From NCBI RefSeq assembly GCF_008329905.1, contig NZ_CP032155.1:1240001-1304000 (forward strand): DNA of 64,000 bases, written 5' to 3'. The position numbers and the translations under genes were made by a program. Source of the stretch: Mycobacterium sp. ELW1. GTDB lineage: Bacteria > Actinomycetota > Actinomycetes > Mycobacteriales > Mycobacteriaceae. Position 1 is the first letter of the stretch, and each line of letters starts with the position of its first letter. Of the stretch, positions 25,656 through 34,329 are shown piece by piece. A model generated the notes under the pieces. It was not told the DNA's origin, searched no databases, and saw only the letters and a program-made list of their open reading frames with translations.

Positions 25656-26622
25656 CCCCGAAGATGATTGGGGTTCAGTCGCAGGCGGAGCAGGTAGCCC
25701 GAGGTATGCCCATGTATTGCAGTGCGTAGTGCACTCAGAAGTCGATGCTTGCGATGACGAGTCCTTTCGGGCCGCGGCGTTACGCTTCGGCAATGAACTC
25801 GCCGAGTGGTGGGGCTTGGTTTGCGATTGGTTCGACGTGCTCACGATGCAAGACTTTGCCGGGCTGGGACGCGCACAACGCAACATCCTCGATGACTCGG
25901 TTCGAATGTGGAGTGGAGATCCCGACGGGCGCCGGCGAGCTGGGGTCAACTACCAGGTGATGAGTGGTGGCCTGAATTGGGTTGAAGTTCTTGACCACTC
26001 ACGCATCCAAGCTGCTATGGACCTTGCGGCGAGCAATTCGTCACCCCATGAAGAGTGGCTATTCATCAGGGACGCACGATCGCTCTTGAACGCGCGGGAG
26101 TACAGGAGGGCAGTGATCGATGCGTGCACCGCAGCAGAGCTCTCGGTTACAGCGCTCATCGACCGGAAATTTGACCTCGCAGGAACCAGCCAAGTCGACC
26201 GCGAGGACCAGTTCTCAAACCATCACGGTCTCGCGAAACTTGTCGAACTCCACAACAGTTTTAAATCCGGGAAACTACCCAAGCGACTATTCCAGGAGGT
26301 GGGTGCTCCGCGGAACAAAGCTGCACATGCTGGAGCTTTGTCCAGTGAGCAAGAAGCCACGGCCGCGCTAGTGAAGGCTGCCGAAGTCGTGAACATGGCG
26401 TACCCGCTCGCGGCGGTCGCACCTCGAATTGCTGCGCTGCGTTCCTCGCCGCAGTTCGGCTTACTGCCGCGAGTAGGCCAGTCGCTTGTTCTGACGACAG
26501 GAAATGCGCTCTCACTGAGCTTGGAAGCTCGACGGCGTGAGCGACCCCCACCCAAACAACCTCCCGTATTGAATAGCGTCCGAACTACCCCACGATGTCG
26601 GTGGAGACGCTGGCGCCGGTGA
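25615..26622 (+). CDS. HEPN-like protein (RX4H motif)
   Basis: 335 aa as read, perhaps longer if joined to the 25431 frame. The middle has the helix pair of a HEPN domain: ARSLLNAREYRRAVIDACTAAELSVTALID, then, after a polar stretch, VGAPRNKAAHAG, in which R233 and H238 form the RX4H motif of HEPN ribonucleases. The N-terminal third (HVLQCVVHSEVDAC...EWWGLVCDWFDVL) is unassigned. The C-terminus is Arg/Pro-rich. HEPN RNases commonly act in toxin or anti-phage systems. It follows the trypsin-like protease gene in one transcription unit. Confidence 0.6.
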   Translation: MFAKAKTATSFPIDPEDDWGSVAGGAGSPRYAHVLQCVVHSEVDACDDESFRAAALRFGNELAEWWGLVCDWFDVLTMQDFAGLGRAQRNILDDSVRMWSGDPDGRRRAGVNYQVMSGGLNWVEVLDHSRIQAAMDLAASNSSPHEEWLFIRDARSLLNAREYRRAVIDACTAAELSVTALIDRKFDLAGTSQVDREDQFSNHHGLAKLVELHNSFKSGKLPKRLFQEVGAPRNKAAHAGALSSEQEATAALVKAAEVVNMAYPLAAVAPRIAALRSSPQFGLLPRVGQSLVLTTGNALSLSLEARRRERPPPKQPPVLNSVRTTPRCRWRRWRR

Positions 26623-26994
26623 CAGCGGTGAATCGGTGCCTACGGACGGTTGTCGGCCGTCCCGAAATCTTTAACGGAATTGGTCTCCGCACCGTCGGGT
26701 TGAGTGCGAGTGCGCGGCCAGCCAGCTCGTTGAACTAAGCCTCGACCGTCAACGTCGGGTATCGGCCGGGCCGAGTTCGTGGCGGCGCGAAACACCAGGC
26801 CGCCCAGAACGCGACACGCTCTAACTGTCGGGGCCACCTGCGATAATTGGTCATCGGTACCGCTTATCGACCGTTTGGGTGAGTGGACTCCGTACCTGGA
26901 CGGAAGCCAATCTGGTGATATGCGTCACATCATTGCCGCTTTGGACTGTTGAAGCCCCTTCTAGGTAGACCCGCCGGACCGGTGCGGGGTGCAC
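26623..26994. other. Non-coding stretch between HEPN and repeat-protein genes
   Basis: No supported gene lies in these 372 bases. The only frame, 26640-26837 on the minus strand, lacks a ribosome site and recognisable sequence. The promoter of the repeat-protein gene must be in the last 100 bases (AT-richer around 26920-26965). Confidence 0.45.
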
Positions 26995-28980
26995 ATGGAG
27001 GAGAACAGCAAGGTGATTGACGATCAGGAAGCTGAAGACGCCGCCCCCGACGACGCAGCGCACTTCGACCGAACGGCGTTGACCAACGCCGTCACCGCCG
27101 GCGTGCAATCTGCGATGACCGTCGGGGGCAGTCCATTGACCGATCTAGTGACCGCCCAGGTCCAGCGCGCGGCCGCGGATGCCCTGGGCGATGTCGGTGG
27201 TGTGTTCGGTGGACATGTTGGTGGGGTCGCTGATCAGCTTCGCGAGGCGGCGATGGGTGGGATCGGCCAGCGGTGGAGCGACATGGTTGGTTTACACGGC
27301 GTGGACCACTTGCCCGGGATGCGGTCTGTGATGGACGCGGCGCTGGCCGGCACGCAACGGTGGGATTTTGGTGGACATGTTGGTGGGGTCGCTGATCAGC
27401 TTCGCGAGGCGGCGATGGGTGGGATCGGCCAGCGGTGGAGCGACATGGTTGGTTTACACGGCGTGGACCACTTGCCCGGGATGCGGTCTGTGATGGACGC
27501 GGCGCTGGCCGGCACGCAACGGTGGGATTTTGGTGGACATGTTGGTGGGGTCGCTGATCAGCTTCGTGAAGCGGCGATGGGTGGGATCGGCCAGCAGTGG
27601 AGCGACATGGTTGGTTTACACGGCGTGGACCACTTGCCCGGGATGCGGTCTGTGATGGACGCGGCGCTGGCCGGCACGCAACGGTGGGATTTTGGTGGAC
27701 ATGTTGGTGGGGTCGCTGATCAGCTTCGTGAAGCGGCGATGGGTGGGATCGGCCAGCAGTGGAGCGACATGGTCGGTCTGGGCGGCTTGGCCAGCGTGGT
27801 CGGGGAGCGGGCCGGTGACCTGGTTGGTCTGCGCGGCTTGGCCAGCGTGGTCGGGGAGCGGGCCGGTGACCTGGTTGGTCTGCGCGGCCTGGCCAGCATG
27901 GTTGGCGAGCGGAGCTTTGTTTCGCCGCTCGAGCAGCTCAGGGGTGTGGGGTCGCCAGGTCTGGCGCTGGGTGCGCAGGCGGCCATGGGTGGGATCGGCC
28001 AGCGGTGGAGCGACATGGTCGGTTTACACGGCGTGGACCACTTGCTCGGGATGCGGTCTGTCATGGACGCGGCGCTGGCCGGCACGCAACGGTGGGATGT
28101 CGGTGGCGTGTTCGGTGGACATGTTGGCGGGGTCGCCGATCAGCTTCGCGGAGCGGCCATGGGCTCATACGGCTCGCACCTCGACGAGGTAATGCGCCGC
28201 AGCCAGCGTTCCATCCACGATTTTATGTACGGGTCGTCGCGGTTCCCGGATCCGATGTCGTGGATGAACGATGCTCTGCGCGCGCCAGCGGAGTCCATCA
28301 CGGAGATGATGCGGTCGTTGTGGCCGCTTGCTGATCGGGGGATGCGCGCCGCGCAGTTGGCGCTGCGGACCGCGCTGAATGTCGTTCGCATGCTGGAACG
28401 CAACGACCCGCGTGCTCGCGAAGCTGTGCGGAGATTCCTGCTCGACTGGCTCGACTTCCAGCACGTGTCGTGGGATTTGGTGTGCTCGGCCACCTTGGTA
28501 CTGATGAACGTCGGCTCGTGGTTGCCCGACGGCCTGTTGTCGCTGACCTTCGATCCTCGTTCGCGCCTGCGGGCGCTCACCTTGAAGGAGCATCGGGCAG
28601 TCACCCGGTTGAGCACGGATCCCGACCTCAGCTTCCGGGGTAAGCCGCTGTTGTCCCTCGATCAGCCGGTTGCCGCGTCCGACTCCGACGGCGCGCCAAC
28701 TGTGCTACGGGACCTGGCTGCTGATCGAGCTGCACCGGATCCGGCCGCCGTAGAGGAGGAGATCACCGATCCGCGGATTCTGCGGGTGTGGTGGAAGTTC
28801 ACTGACCGCGAGCGCGAGATCCTGCGCGAGAAGAGTCAGCCCAGAGTCACATGGCCGGCGGCAGCGATCGCCTGCGGTGGCACCGCAGGCGAAGGTGATC
28901 GACTCCGACGTAAGGCTCGCCGCCTAGCCCGAGCCGAGGAGTCGACGGACGCGCCCACTGGCACGATACGAGCGAGCTGA
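26995..28980 (+). CDS. Tandem-repeat protein with C-terminal HTH-like segment
   Basis: 661 aa from ATG 26995 (GTG 26989 is in frame). After a polar N-terminus come three full and one partial copy of a 54-aa unit (GGHVGGVADQLREAAMGGIG / QRWSDMVGLHGVDHLPGMRS / VMDAALAGTQRWDF), two and a partial copy of a 17-aa unit (GLASVVGERAGDLVGLR), and another partial 54-aa copy. A non-repeated region follows with amphipathic helices (SITEMMRSLWPLADRGMRAA; VRRFLLDWLDFQHVSWDLV). The last 80 residues (RILRVWWKFTDREREILREK...GDRLRRKARRLARAE) look like a sigma-region-4 or LuxR-style helix-turn-helix. No family is recognised. It is followed two bases later by a DUF3800-like gene. Confidence 0.75.
   Translation: MEENSKVIDDQEAEDAAPDDAAHFDRTALTNAVTAGVQSAMTVGGSPLTDLVTAQVQRAAADALGDVGGVFGGHVGGVADQLREAAMGGIGQRWSDMVGLHGVDHLPGMRSVMDAALAGTQRWDFGGHVGGVADQLREAAMGGIGQRWSDMVGLHGVDHLPGMRSVMDAALAGTQRWDFGGHVGGVADQLREAAMGGIGQQWSDMVGLHGVDHLPGMRSVMDAALAGTQRWDFGGHVGGVADQLREAAMGGIGQQWSDMVGLGGLASVVGERAGDLVGLRGLASVVGERAGDLVGLRGLASMVGERSFVSPLEQLRGVGSPGLALGAQAAMGGIGQRWSDMVGLHGVDHLLGMRSVMDAALAGTQRWDVGGVFGGHVGGVADQLRGAAMGSYGSHLDEVMRRSQRSIHDFMYGSSRFPDPMSWMNDALRAPAESITEMMRSLWPLADRGMRAAQLALRTALNVVRMLERNDPRAREAVRRFLLDWLDFQHVSWDLVCSATLVLMNVGSWLPDGLLSLTFDPRSRLRALTLKEHRAVTRLSTDPDLSFRGKPLLSLDQPVAASDSDGAPTVLRDLAADRAAPDPAAVEEEITDPRILRVWWKFTDREREILREKSQPRVTWPAAAIACGGTAGEGDRLRRKARRLARAEESTDAPTGTIRAS
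27208..27775 (+). repeat. 162-base coding tandem repeat, 3.5 copies
   Basis: Units begin at 27208, 27370, 27532 and 27694 (partial). The first two are identical by eye; the third and fourth carry the variants CGTGAAGCGG and CAGCAG, so they diverged slightly before a recent duplication. A further partial copy with a CTCGGG variant is at about 27982-28160. Confidence 0.92.
27784..27920 (+). repeat. 51-base coding tandem repeat, about 2.7 copies
   Basis: Units beginning GGCTTGGCCAGCGTGGTC start at 27784 and 27835, with a degenerate third (GGCCTGGCCAGCATGGTT) at 27886. They encode GLASVVGERAGDLVGLR and interrupt the 162-base array. Confidence 0.88.
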
Positions 28981-28982
28981 CG

Positions 28983-29654
28983 GTGGATGGCTTCATCCGC
29001 CCGGCACAGCGGGCTGTTCACGATGCGTACGAACGCACCAAAGGGCCAGTGGCGTACCTCGACGAGTCCTATCAGGCGCCGGCTGATGGCTCCCATCAAG
29101 GCTCGTTCTACCTGTTCACCGCGGTTCTTGTGGCGGTGAAGGATATGGCTACGCTGCGGTCGGGGCTTGACGAGATCGCCGACTGCGACTACTGGCACAC
29201 GAGCGAAGCATTGAAGACCGACGACGGGCGGGCGTTGACGCGTCAGATGCTCGATTACCTAGCCGAGGGTATCGAGCCCTGTGTCATCACACACCGCGTC
29301 ACCGTCGACGCGGATGACTCCGACGCTGAGGAGGCACGCAAGCAGTGCTACCAGGCGCTCACCGTCGCACTTACGACCGGCCGAACCGGCGCTTGGGACC
29401 CGGTCGATCTCCTCATCCTGGAAGAGCGCAACCAGCGCAACTTCAAAAATAAGGACCAGGCCAACCATAAGGAGCTGGTCTCGACCAAGTTGGTGCCCCG
29501 GCAGACGCGGCTTCTGCAAACCTCGCCGTCGTGCGAGCACTTGCTCTGGCTTCCCGACCTCGCGGCATCGGCGTACCGACGCACGATCACGCATCAGGAC
29601 CGCAGCCTCTTCCAGATCATCAAGGATCAGTCGCATTTCGTAGCGCTGACCTGA
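28983..29654 (+). CDS. DUF3800-like protein
   Basis: 223 aa, GTG start two bases after the repeat-protein stop, so co-transcribed. VAYLDESYQAP near residue 20 (D-E-S), FYLFTAVLVAV, the middle ADCDYWHTSEALK, and the C-terminal LLWLPDLAASAYRRTI have the order of motifs of DUF3800, a family with a predicted RNase H-like fold that is frequent in prophages and mobile islands. The acidic residues at the first strand and in LPDLA would be the metal ligands. Function of the family is unknown; nuclease activity is only predicted. Confidence 0.68.
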   Translation: MDGFIRPAQRAVHDAYERTKGPVAYLDESYQAPADGSHQGSFYLFTAVLVAVKDMATLRSGLDEIADCDYWHTSEALKTDDGRALTRQMLDYLAEGIEPCVITHRVTVDADDSDAEEARKQCYQALTVALTTGRTGAWDPVDLLILEERNQRNFKNKDQANHKELVSTKLVPRQTRLLQTSPSCEHLLWLPDLAASAYRRTITHQDRSLFQIIKDQSHFVALT

Positions 29655-29691
29655 TGCGGTCCCGATCGTGCGACCCTGGGAAAAGAAGCAA

Positions 29692-29719
29692 CCCCCGGCT
29701 GCCGTAGCTACACCGGGGG
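29692..29719 (+). terminator. GC-rich hairpin after DUF3800 gene
   Basis: CCCCCGG (29692-29698) and CCGGGGG (29713-29719) pair across a 14-base loop, 38 bases after the DUF3800-like stop. There is no T-run. It is a probable intrinsic terminator of the repeat-protein/DUF3800 unit. Confidence 0.6.
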
Positions 29720-29991
29720 CCAGACCGACTGTCGAGGCGTAACGCCCGGAGGGCCGGTTCCTTGCTTACAGTCAGGCTAACACCAATTCAGGCGCGAAAC
29801 ATCCCCGAACACAGTCCCACGTCAGGAAGTCGCAATCCGCGTGGCGTCACATGACGAAACCTAGACCGGGCGGGGAACCCTTCCGTGTGATGAGGATCAC
29901 GTGTCGTGGATGATGTTTTTCAGCCGATTTCCACCGGGAAAGGGGGGAGGTCCGCGACAGCGGCTTCCAACCTTCTACCGAATGGAGGCCC
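29720..29991. other. Non-coding stretch after the DUF3800 terminator
   Basis: No gene was seen in these 272 bases (337 counting the terminator region from 29655). The last part carries the promoter and TGGAGG site of the small Zn-ribbon-like gene, and a GTGATGAGGATCACGTG segment near 29886-29902. Confidence 0.45.
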
Positions 29992-30150
29992 GTGAAGGCC
30001 CTCATCAGCTGCGGTTATTGCCGCCACCCTGGAATTCACGTCAGGATCGTCCCGTCAGGTGTCGGTCCGTCGAGCTTCTGCGTCGACTGTGCCGATTGCC
30101 GAGCCCAGGTCGAGAAGCGTCAGCAGAACCGTTGGTACAGCTGGCCGTGA
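29992..30150 (+). CDS. Small zinc-ribbon-like protein
   Basis: 52 aa from GTG 29992, preceded by TGGAGG. The chain reads VKALISCGYCRHPGIHVRIV, then SSFCVDCADCRAQVEKRQ, ending NRWYSWP. Two cysteine pairs (CGYC and CVDC/CADC) spaced about 20 residues apart could bind zinc. It was missed by longer overlapping frames but has a good ribosome site and a coherent ribbon pattern. It lies alone between the terminator at 29.7 kb and the transposition genes. Role unknown. Confidence 0.6.
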   Translation: MKALISCGYCRHPGIHVRIVPSGVGPSSFCVDCADCRAQVEKRQQNRWYSWP

Positions 30151-30314
30151 TCTCGGGCTCGGTCTCCGTCGGTGGCCACAAAGGGATGCTGACGTGCGCC
30201 GTCTCCGGCCTGTTTGAAGAGACTCCGGGCTCTGGATCTACATGGTGACGGCCAAGTTCCCCGTTTTGGCGACATTCCGGAACGAGGTGGTGCCACTCTG
30301 AGTGGGTAGGTGTA

Positions 30315-31070
30315 ATGCTCGCGGAGCTTGTGGTGTCGGTTGGTGTGGATGTCGACGTCTCTTCCGCGGTGATCGCTTTTCGACCCGCGGCGGGGGAAGA
30401 GCGGTGTCTGCCGGCGGGTCGTGCGCCTGTGGCGGCGTTGTTGGCGGCGAGTCCGTGGCGGACGTTTCGGTGGTATTTCGGTCAGCGGCACTACTCGGGG
30501 ACGTATTGGTCGTCGAGGGTTGGTGATCATGTCATCTATGAGTCGCGGCTGGAGTTGTCGTGTCTGATCCGTGCAGACTTCGACCCTGATGTACGCGCGA
30601 TGGTTGCTCAGCCGTTCTTGTTGAGCGCTGACGTCGGAGGTCGGCTCCGCCGGCACATTCCGGACTATCTGTGGGACACCGTCGATGGCCCGGTGGTCGT
30701 GGATGTGGTGCGTCGGGAGCGCCTGGCTCACCCGGATATCGAGACGTTGTGTGCGTGGACCAATGAAGTGGTCGGCCGGCTGGGCTGGGGTTACCAGGTG
30801 GTGTCGGAGTCGGAACCGGTTGAGTTTGCGAACATCCGCTTTCTCGCGGGCTATCGGCGTGACTGGTTGGTGCCTTCTGCGTTGAGCGATGCGATGCGGG
30901 CGGCGATACCCGCATTGACTGGGGGCTCGATTGCGCGCGCTGCAAGTAACTTTCAGGATTTCCCTCGGCCCATTCGTCACGCCGCGCTCTTTAACTTGCT
31001 TTGGCGCCACGAACTGCGCGCCGACCTTGGTGACCCGCTGAGCCCGTCGACGGTATTGGAGGAGCCATGA
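30315..31070 (+). CDS. tnsA: TnsA-like heteromeric transposase endonuclease subunit
   Basis: 251 aa. The TnsA N-terminal nuclease pattern is seen: VIYESRLELSCLIRADFDPDVRAMVAQPFLL (catalytic Glu in YESRLE), RRHIPDYLWD (Asp) and VVVDVVRRERL (acidic residue before the usual Lys). Classic TnsA has a Lys after VDV; here it is V-R-R, as I recall for actinobacterial TnsA-like subunits, so the third catalytic residue is atypical. It ends AGYRRDWLVPSALSDAMRAAI. It would cut the 5' ends of the element with TnsB. It is the first gene of a five-gene run; TnsB follows with an ATGA overlap. Confidence 0.8.
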   Translation: MLAELVVSVGVDVDVSSAVIAFRPAAGEERCLPAGRAPVAALLAASPWRTFRWYFGQRHYSGTYWSSRVGDHVIYESRLELSCLIRADFDPDVRAMVAQPFLLSADVGGRLRRHIPDYLWDTVDGPVVVDVVRRERLAHPDIETLCAWTNEVVGRLGWGYQVVSESEPVEFANIRFLAGYRRDWLVPSALSDAMRAAIPALTGGSIARAASNFQDFPRPIRHAALFNLLWRHELRADLGDPLSPSTVLEEP

Positions 31071-33196
31071 AGCCCGCAACGGCGGACGTCCGGATTGGCA
31101 CCCGCTTCCTCTATGACGGCGAGATTGTGGAAGTGGTCGAGTTGCATTGTCGACCAGGTGATGTGGTGCTGGCGACCAAGGATCTCCGCAGCGGAGTCTT
31201 TCGGCGAATCGCCTTAAGCGAAGTCATGTTTTCGGATGATGTCCGTTTGCTCGACGACGGACTGAAACCGGAACTCCCCGATGCTGGTGTGCCTGTCGCC
31301 ACGATCTGGGGTGCTGCATCGGAGTCTGATAGGTGTCGAGCCCGTGATCGCGCGGCCCACGTGAGGGAAGTGCTTACTGGGTACCGTTCGGGCAGTGCCC
31401 GGACCGCTTCGGCGGCCGAGCCGCGTGCCGCATATGGGTCGAATGTGTCACGTACTGAACGTATCTCTGCGAAAGCGCGCGAACTGCATATCGGATTCCG
31501 CACGGTCGAGCGGTGGGTCGCGGACTATCTCCGCGATGGCGAGGCTGGTCTGCTCTCCGGTCATGCGGCCCGAATCGCTGCGGAAGCAACTCGTTTCGCG
31601 GTCTTTGAGCGTATTGCGCTAGACATCATGATCGAACATACGGACTCGTCGCGCCCCAGTAAACAGCACATCATCGCCCAGGCGAGAGCACGCATCACCG
31701 CTACCTACGGCCGGGGGTGTGTTCCGTTGCCTGAACGTACGCGTGCGTATGAGATCCTCGAAACCCTTGAGCTGCGCCATCCGATCTTTCATCATTCGTC
31801 AAAACGGAACCGGGACATCGCTGCTCGGCCGATCCAGGCTTACGGCATGCTGCATCCGGCGCGGCCGGGGGAGTACGTGTTGATGGATACTACGCGCCTG
31901 GATGTGTTCGCGATGGACCCGCAGACGTTGCGCTGGACGAGTGTGGAGTTGACGGTCGCGATGGACTGGTATTCGCGATGTATCACTGGATTACGGCTGA
32001 CCCCCGGGTCGGCGAAAGCCTTCGATGCCGCCACTGTGCTCTATCAGTGTCTGCGGCCTGCTCCGGCAGGGCGGGACTGGCCGACTGAGGCGGTGTGGCC
32101 GCCGCACGGGATTCCGAAATCGGTTTTGATCGACGTCGAGGCGTTGGACGCTGGCGGTGTATTCGCCGCGTCACCAGCGATCGTGCCCGAGACCGTTGTG
32201 GTTGATCACGGCAGGATTTACGTGGGGGAGGCGCTGACCAGTGCGTGCCGGCAAGCGGGGATCTCGATCCAGCCGGCGAGGATTCGGACGGGTCGGGACA
32301 AGGGTCCAGTGGAGCGGTTCTTCCGCACGGTTCGGGAGGGGTTCTTGCAGGAGCTGCCCGGTTATAAGGGTCCTGATGTGTATTCCCGCGGGCTCTCCCC
32401 AGAGTCGGAGGCCTACTTCTTCCTCGACGAGCTGGAAGCACTGTTGCGGGAGTGGGTGGCGTGCGTTTATCACCGGCGGCCACACGATGGGATAGGCGAG
32501 CCGGGGTTGTGGTCGTTGGGTATGTCGCCGGCGCAGATGTTCGAGCACGGGATTGCTCGGGCTGGCTATCTGCAGGTGCCCCGCGATCCTGACCTCGCGT
32601 ACCGCTTCCTGCCGGTGGTGTGGCGCACCATCCAGCACTATGGCGTGGAAGTTAACGGCCGGGTCTATCGGGGCAGCGTGCTCGTCGACTATGTCAGCAG
32701 GAAGAGCCCCTTCACCGAGCAGAAGGGTAAGTGGCCGTTTCAGGTCAATCCCGATGACATCCGCCAGATCTTTTTCTTCGATCTCCACCACACCCGGACG
32801 TGGCATCCGCTGCTGTGGACACACGCATCCCTGTTGACGGCACCGATGAATGAGGACGGCTTGGCGTTCGCGCGCCGGCTCGCCCAAGCCAGGCACCCCG
32901 TGTTCGACGACAAATTGGCCCTGGCGGAGTTGTTGGAACGACGCAATCTGAGCCCGGGCCGGTCCCCGGCGGAACGTCGCGCTGCGCTGCGGGTGTGTCG
33001 CGAACAGTCCTCTTTGGAAACCGATTTGGCTGCTGCGATAAGTGTCAGCGCGCTTCCGACCGCACAGCGGGTCCTGGCCGGCATCGATCCAGCCCAGGCA
33101 GCCGCTGAGGAGGCCGCATCCATCGTCGACGATCTCGATGATGTCCCGTTCGCTGTCACCGATGGCGTGTACGATGACACCCTGGAGGACCTGTGA
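31067..33196 (+). CDS. tnsB: TnsB-like transposase (DDE, Mu/Tn7 type)
   Basis: 709 aa. An N-terminal region with helix-turn-helix elements (ERISAKARELHIGFRTVERWVADYL) is followed by the integrase core with D274 (YVLMDTTRLDVF), D380 (VVVDHGRIYVG) and E416 (DKGPVERFFRT), a DD35E arrangement, and a Mu C-terminal beta domain (HYGVEVNGRVYRGSVL). The tail (residues ~640-709) is rich in Ala and acidic residues, suited for contact with TnsC. ATGA and GTGA overlaps join it to TnsA and TnsC. The reading frame is intact. Confidence 0.9.
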   Translation: MKPATADVRIGTRFLYDGEIVEVVELHCRPGDVVLATKDLRSGVFRRIALSEVMFSDDVRLLDDGLKPELPDAGVPVATIWGAASESDRCRARDRAAHVREVLTGYRSGSARTASAAEPRAAYGSNVSRTERISAKARELHIGFRTVERWVADYLRDGEAGLLSGHAARIAAEATRFAVFERIALDIMIEHTDSSRPSKQHIIAQARARITATYGRGCVPLPERTRAYEILETLELRHPIFHHSSKRNRDIAARPIQAYGMLHPARPGEYVLMDTTRLDVFAMDPQTLRWTSVELTVAMDWYSRCITGLRLTPGSAKAFDAATVLYQCLRPAPAGRDWPTEAVWPPHGIPKSVLIDVEALDAGGVFAASPAIVPETVVVDHGRIYVGEALTSACRQAGISIQPARIRTGRDKGPVERFFRTVREGFLQELPGYKGPDVYSRGLSPESEAYFFLDELEALLREWVACVYHRRPHDGIGEPGLWSLGMSPAQMFEHGIARAGYLQVPRDPDLAYRFLPVVWRTIQHYGVEVNGRVYRGSVLVDYVSRKSPFTEQKGKWPFQVNPDDIRQIFFFDLHHTRTWHPLLWTHASLLTAPMNEDGLAFARRLAQARHPVFDDKLALAELLERRNLSPGRSPAERRAALRVCREQSSLETDLAAAISVSALPTAQRVLAGIDPAQAAAEEAASIVDDLDDVPFAVTDGVYDDTLEDL

Positions 33197-34329
33197 GTGC
33201 GAAGGCTGCGGCGCCGCCACCGGTGTCCCACCTGGACAACCTCACCTTGGCGCGTAAAGAAGGTTGGGGTGACTTCGTGCACGCACGTCCGCGTGTACGC
33301 CCGGAATTGCTGTCCAAGAGTCAGATTCGTGGGCTGGGGGAGGGCGGCGCTGATGAGTACAACCGGCGCCGCATGGAGTGGCACAACAATCTCGGCCCGT
33401 TCAAGACCCCGATGCTTGCCTCGGTACACGAAGCGTTGTGGGACATCGTGGATTGCAACGAACAAGACGGCCAGCACGCCAAAGGCTCCGTCGCTATCGA
33501 CGGCTACCCAGGTCTTGGAAAAAGTTGTGCCGTAGAAGAATTCGCCAAGAAATATCACCAGCGTGAGGTCGCCCGCTACGGTGATTTCACCCGCGCCGGC
33601 GATGAACGGTGGCCGGTCTGCCGGGTGGGGTTGCGCGGCAACACCAGCATGAAAGACTTCAACACCGCCCTATGCGATTTCTACGCACACCCGGGCCGGC
33701 GGCGCGCGACCACGACACAACTAGGGAAATGGGCGCTGGACTGCGTGCTGAGCTGTGAGACCCGGCTGTTGATCGTCGATGACGTGCACTTCCTGCACTG
33801 GCAACAGCACGGCGGAATCGAGATCAGCAACCACTTCAAGTACATTGCCAACGATTTCCCCGTCACCCTGCTACTCATTGGCGTTGGGCTGGGCGAGCGC
33901 GGGATTCTGATGGAAGGCCCGGCCTACGAAGACGCTGTCCTCGCCCAAACGCTGCGCCGCACCACCACGCTGGACATGCGACCGTACGCGGTGAACACCG
34001 ATCGGGCACGGCGCCAGTGGCGCACCCTGTTGAGCACCGTGGAAGAACGATTGATCCTGGCCAACAAGCGCCCCGGGATGCTCACCGACGGTGAGATGCT
34101 CGACTACCTGTTCATCCGCAGCACCGGTCACATCGGTTCACTGATGGAACTCATCCGACGCGGCTGCGCCCGAGCAATCCGCACCGGCACCGAATCATTA
34201 ACGCGCACAGTGTTGGACTCGTTCCGCATCGACAGTGCTGCCGAGCGCGCTCGGGCCGAGCTGGAGATCGCGTTTCGCGCTCGCCGCCTCAGCGTGCAAC
34301 CGAAGACAGCCCGCGCCGGGGTGTCGTGA
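33193..34329 (+). CDS. tnsC: TnsC-like AAA+ ATPase, transposition regulator
   Basis: 378 aa from GTG 33193. Walker A is GYPGLGKS (residues 104-111) and Walker B is RLLIVDDVHFLHW near 196; sensor and arginine-finger regions follow (LLLIGVG; RQWRTLLSTVEERL). The domain belongs to the TnsC/TniB AAA group that links target selection by TniQ proteins to the transposase. GTGA overlaps on both sides show tight translational coupling with TnsB and TniQ. Confidence 0.88.
   Translation: MSAKAAAPPPVSHLDNLTLARKEGWGDFVHARPRVRPELLSKSQIRGLGEGGADEYNRRRMEWHNNLGPFKTPMLASVHEALWDIVDCNEQDGQHAKGSVAIDGYPGLGKSCAVEEFAKKYHQREVARYGDFTRAGDERWPVCRVGLRGNTSMKDFNTALCDFYAHPGRRRATTTQLGKWALDCVLSCETRLLIVDDVHFLHWQQHGGIEISNHFKYIANDFPVTLLLIGVGLGERGILMEGPAYEDAVLAQTLRRTTTLDMRPYAVNTDRARRQWRTLLSTVEERLILANKRPGMLTDGEMLDYLFIRSTGHIGSLMELIRRGCARAIRTGTESLTRTVLDSFRIDSAAERARAELEIAFRARRLSVQPKTARAGVS

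Noticed and set aside
26640..26837. Minus-strand 65-aa frame between HEPN and repeat-protein genes
   Set aside because: No ribosome site, no homology recognised and no codon bias.
27208..28160. Repeat array as a CRISPR
   Set aside because: Units are 162 and 51 bases, contiguous, in frame and without unique spacers; no cas genes are present.
29901..30248. 115-aa plus-strand frame over the small Zn-ribbon gene
   Set aside because: It has no ribosome site and an Arg/Pro-rich composition typical of shadow frames; the GTG 29992 frame has TGGAGG and paired CXXC motifs.
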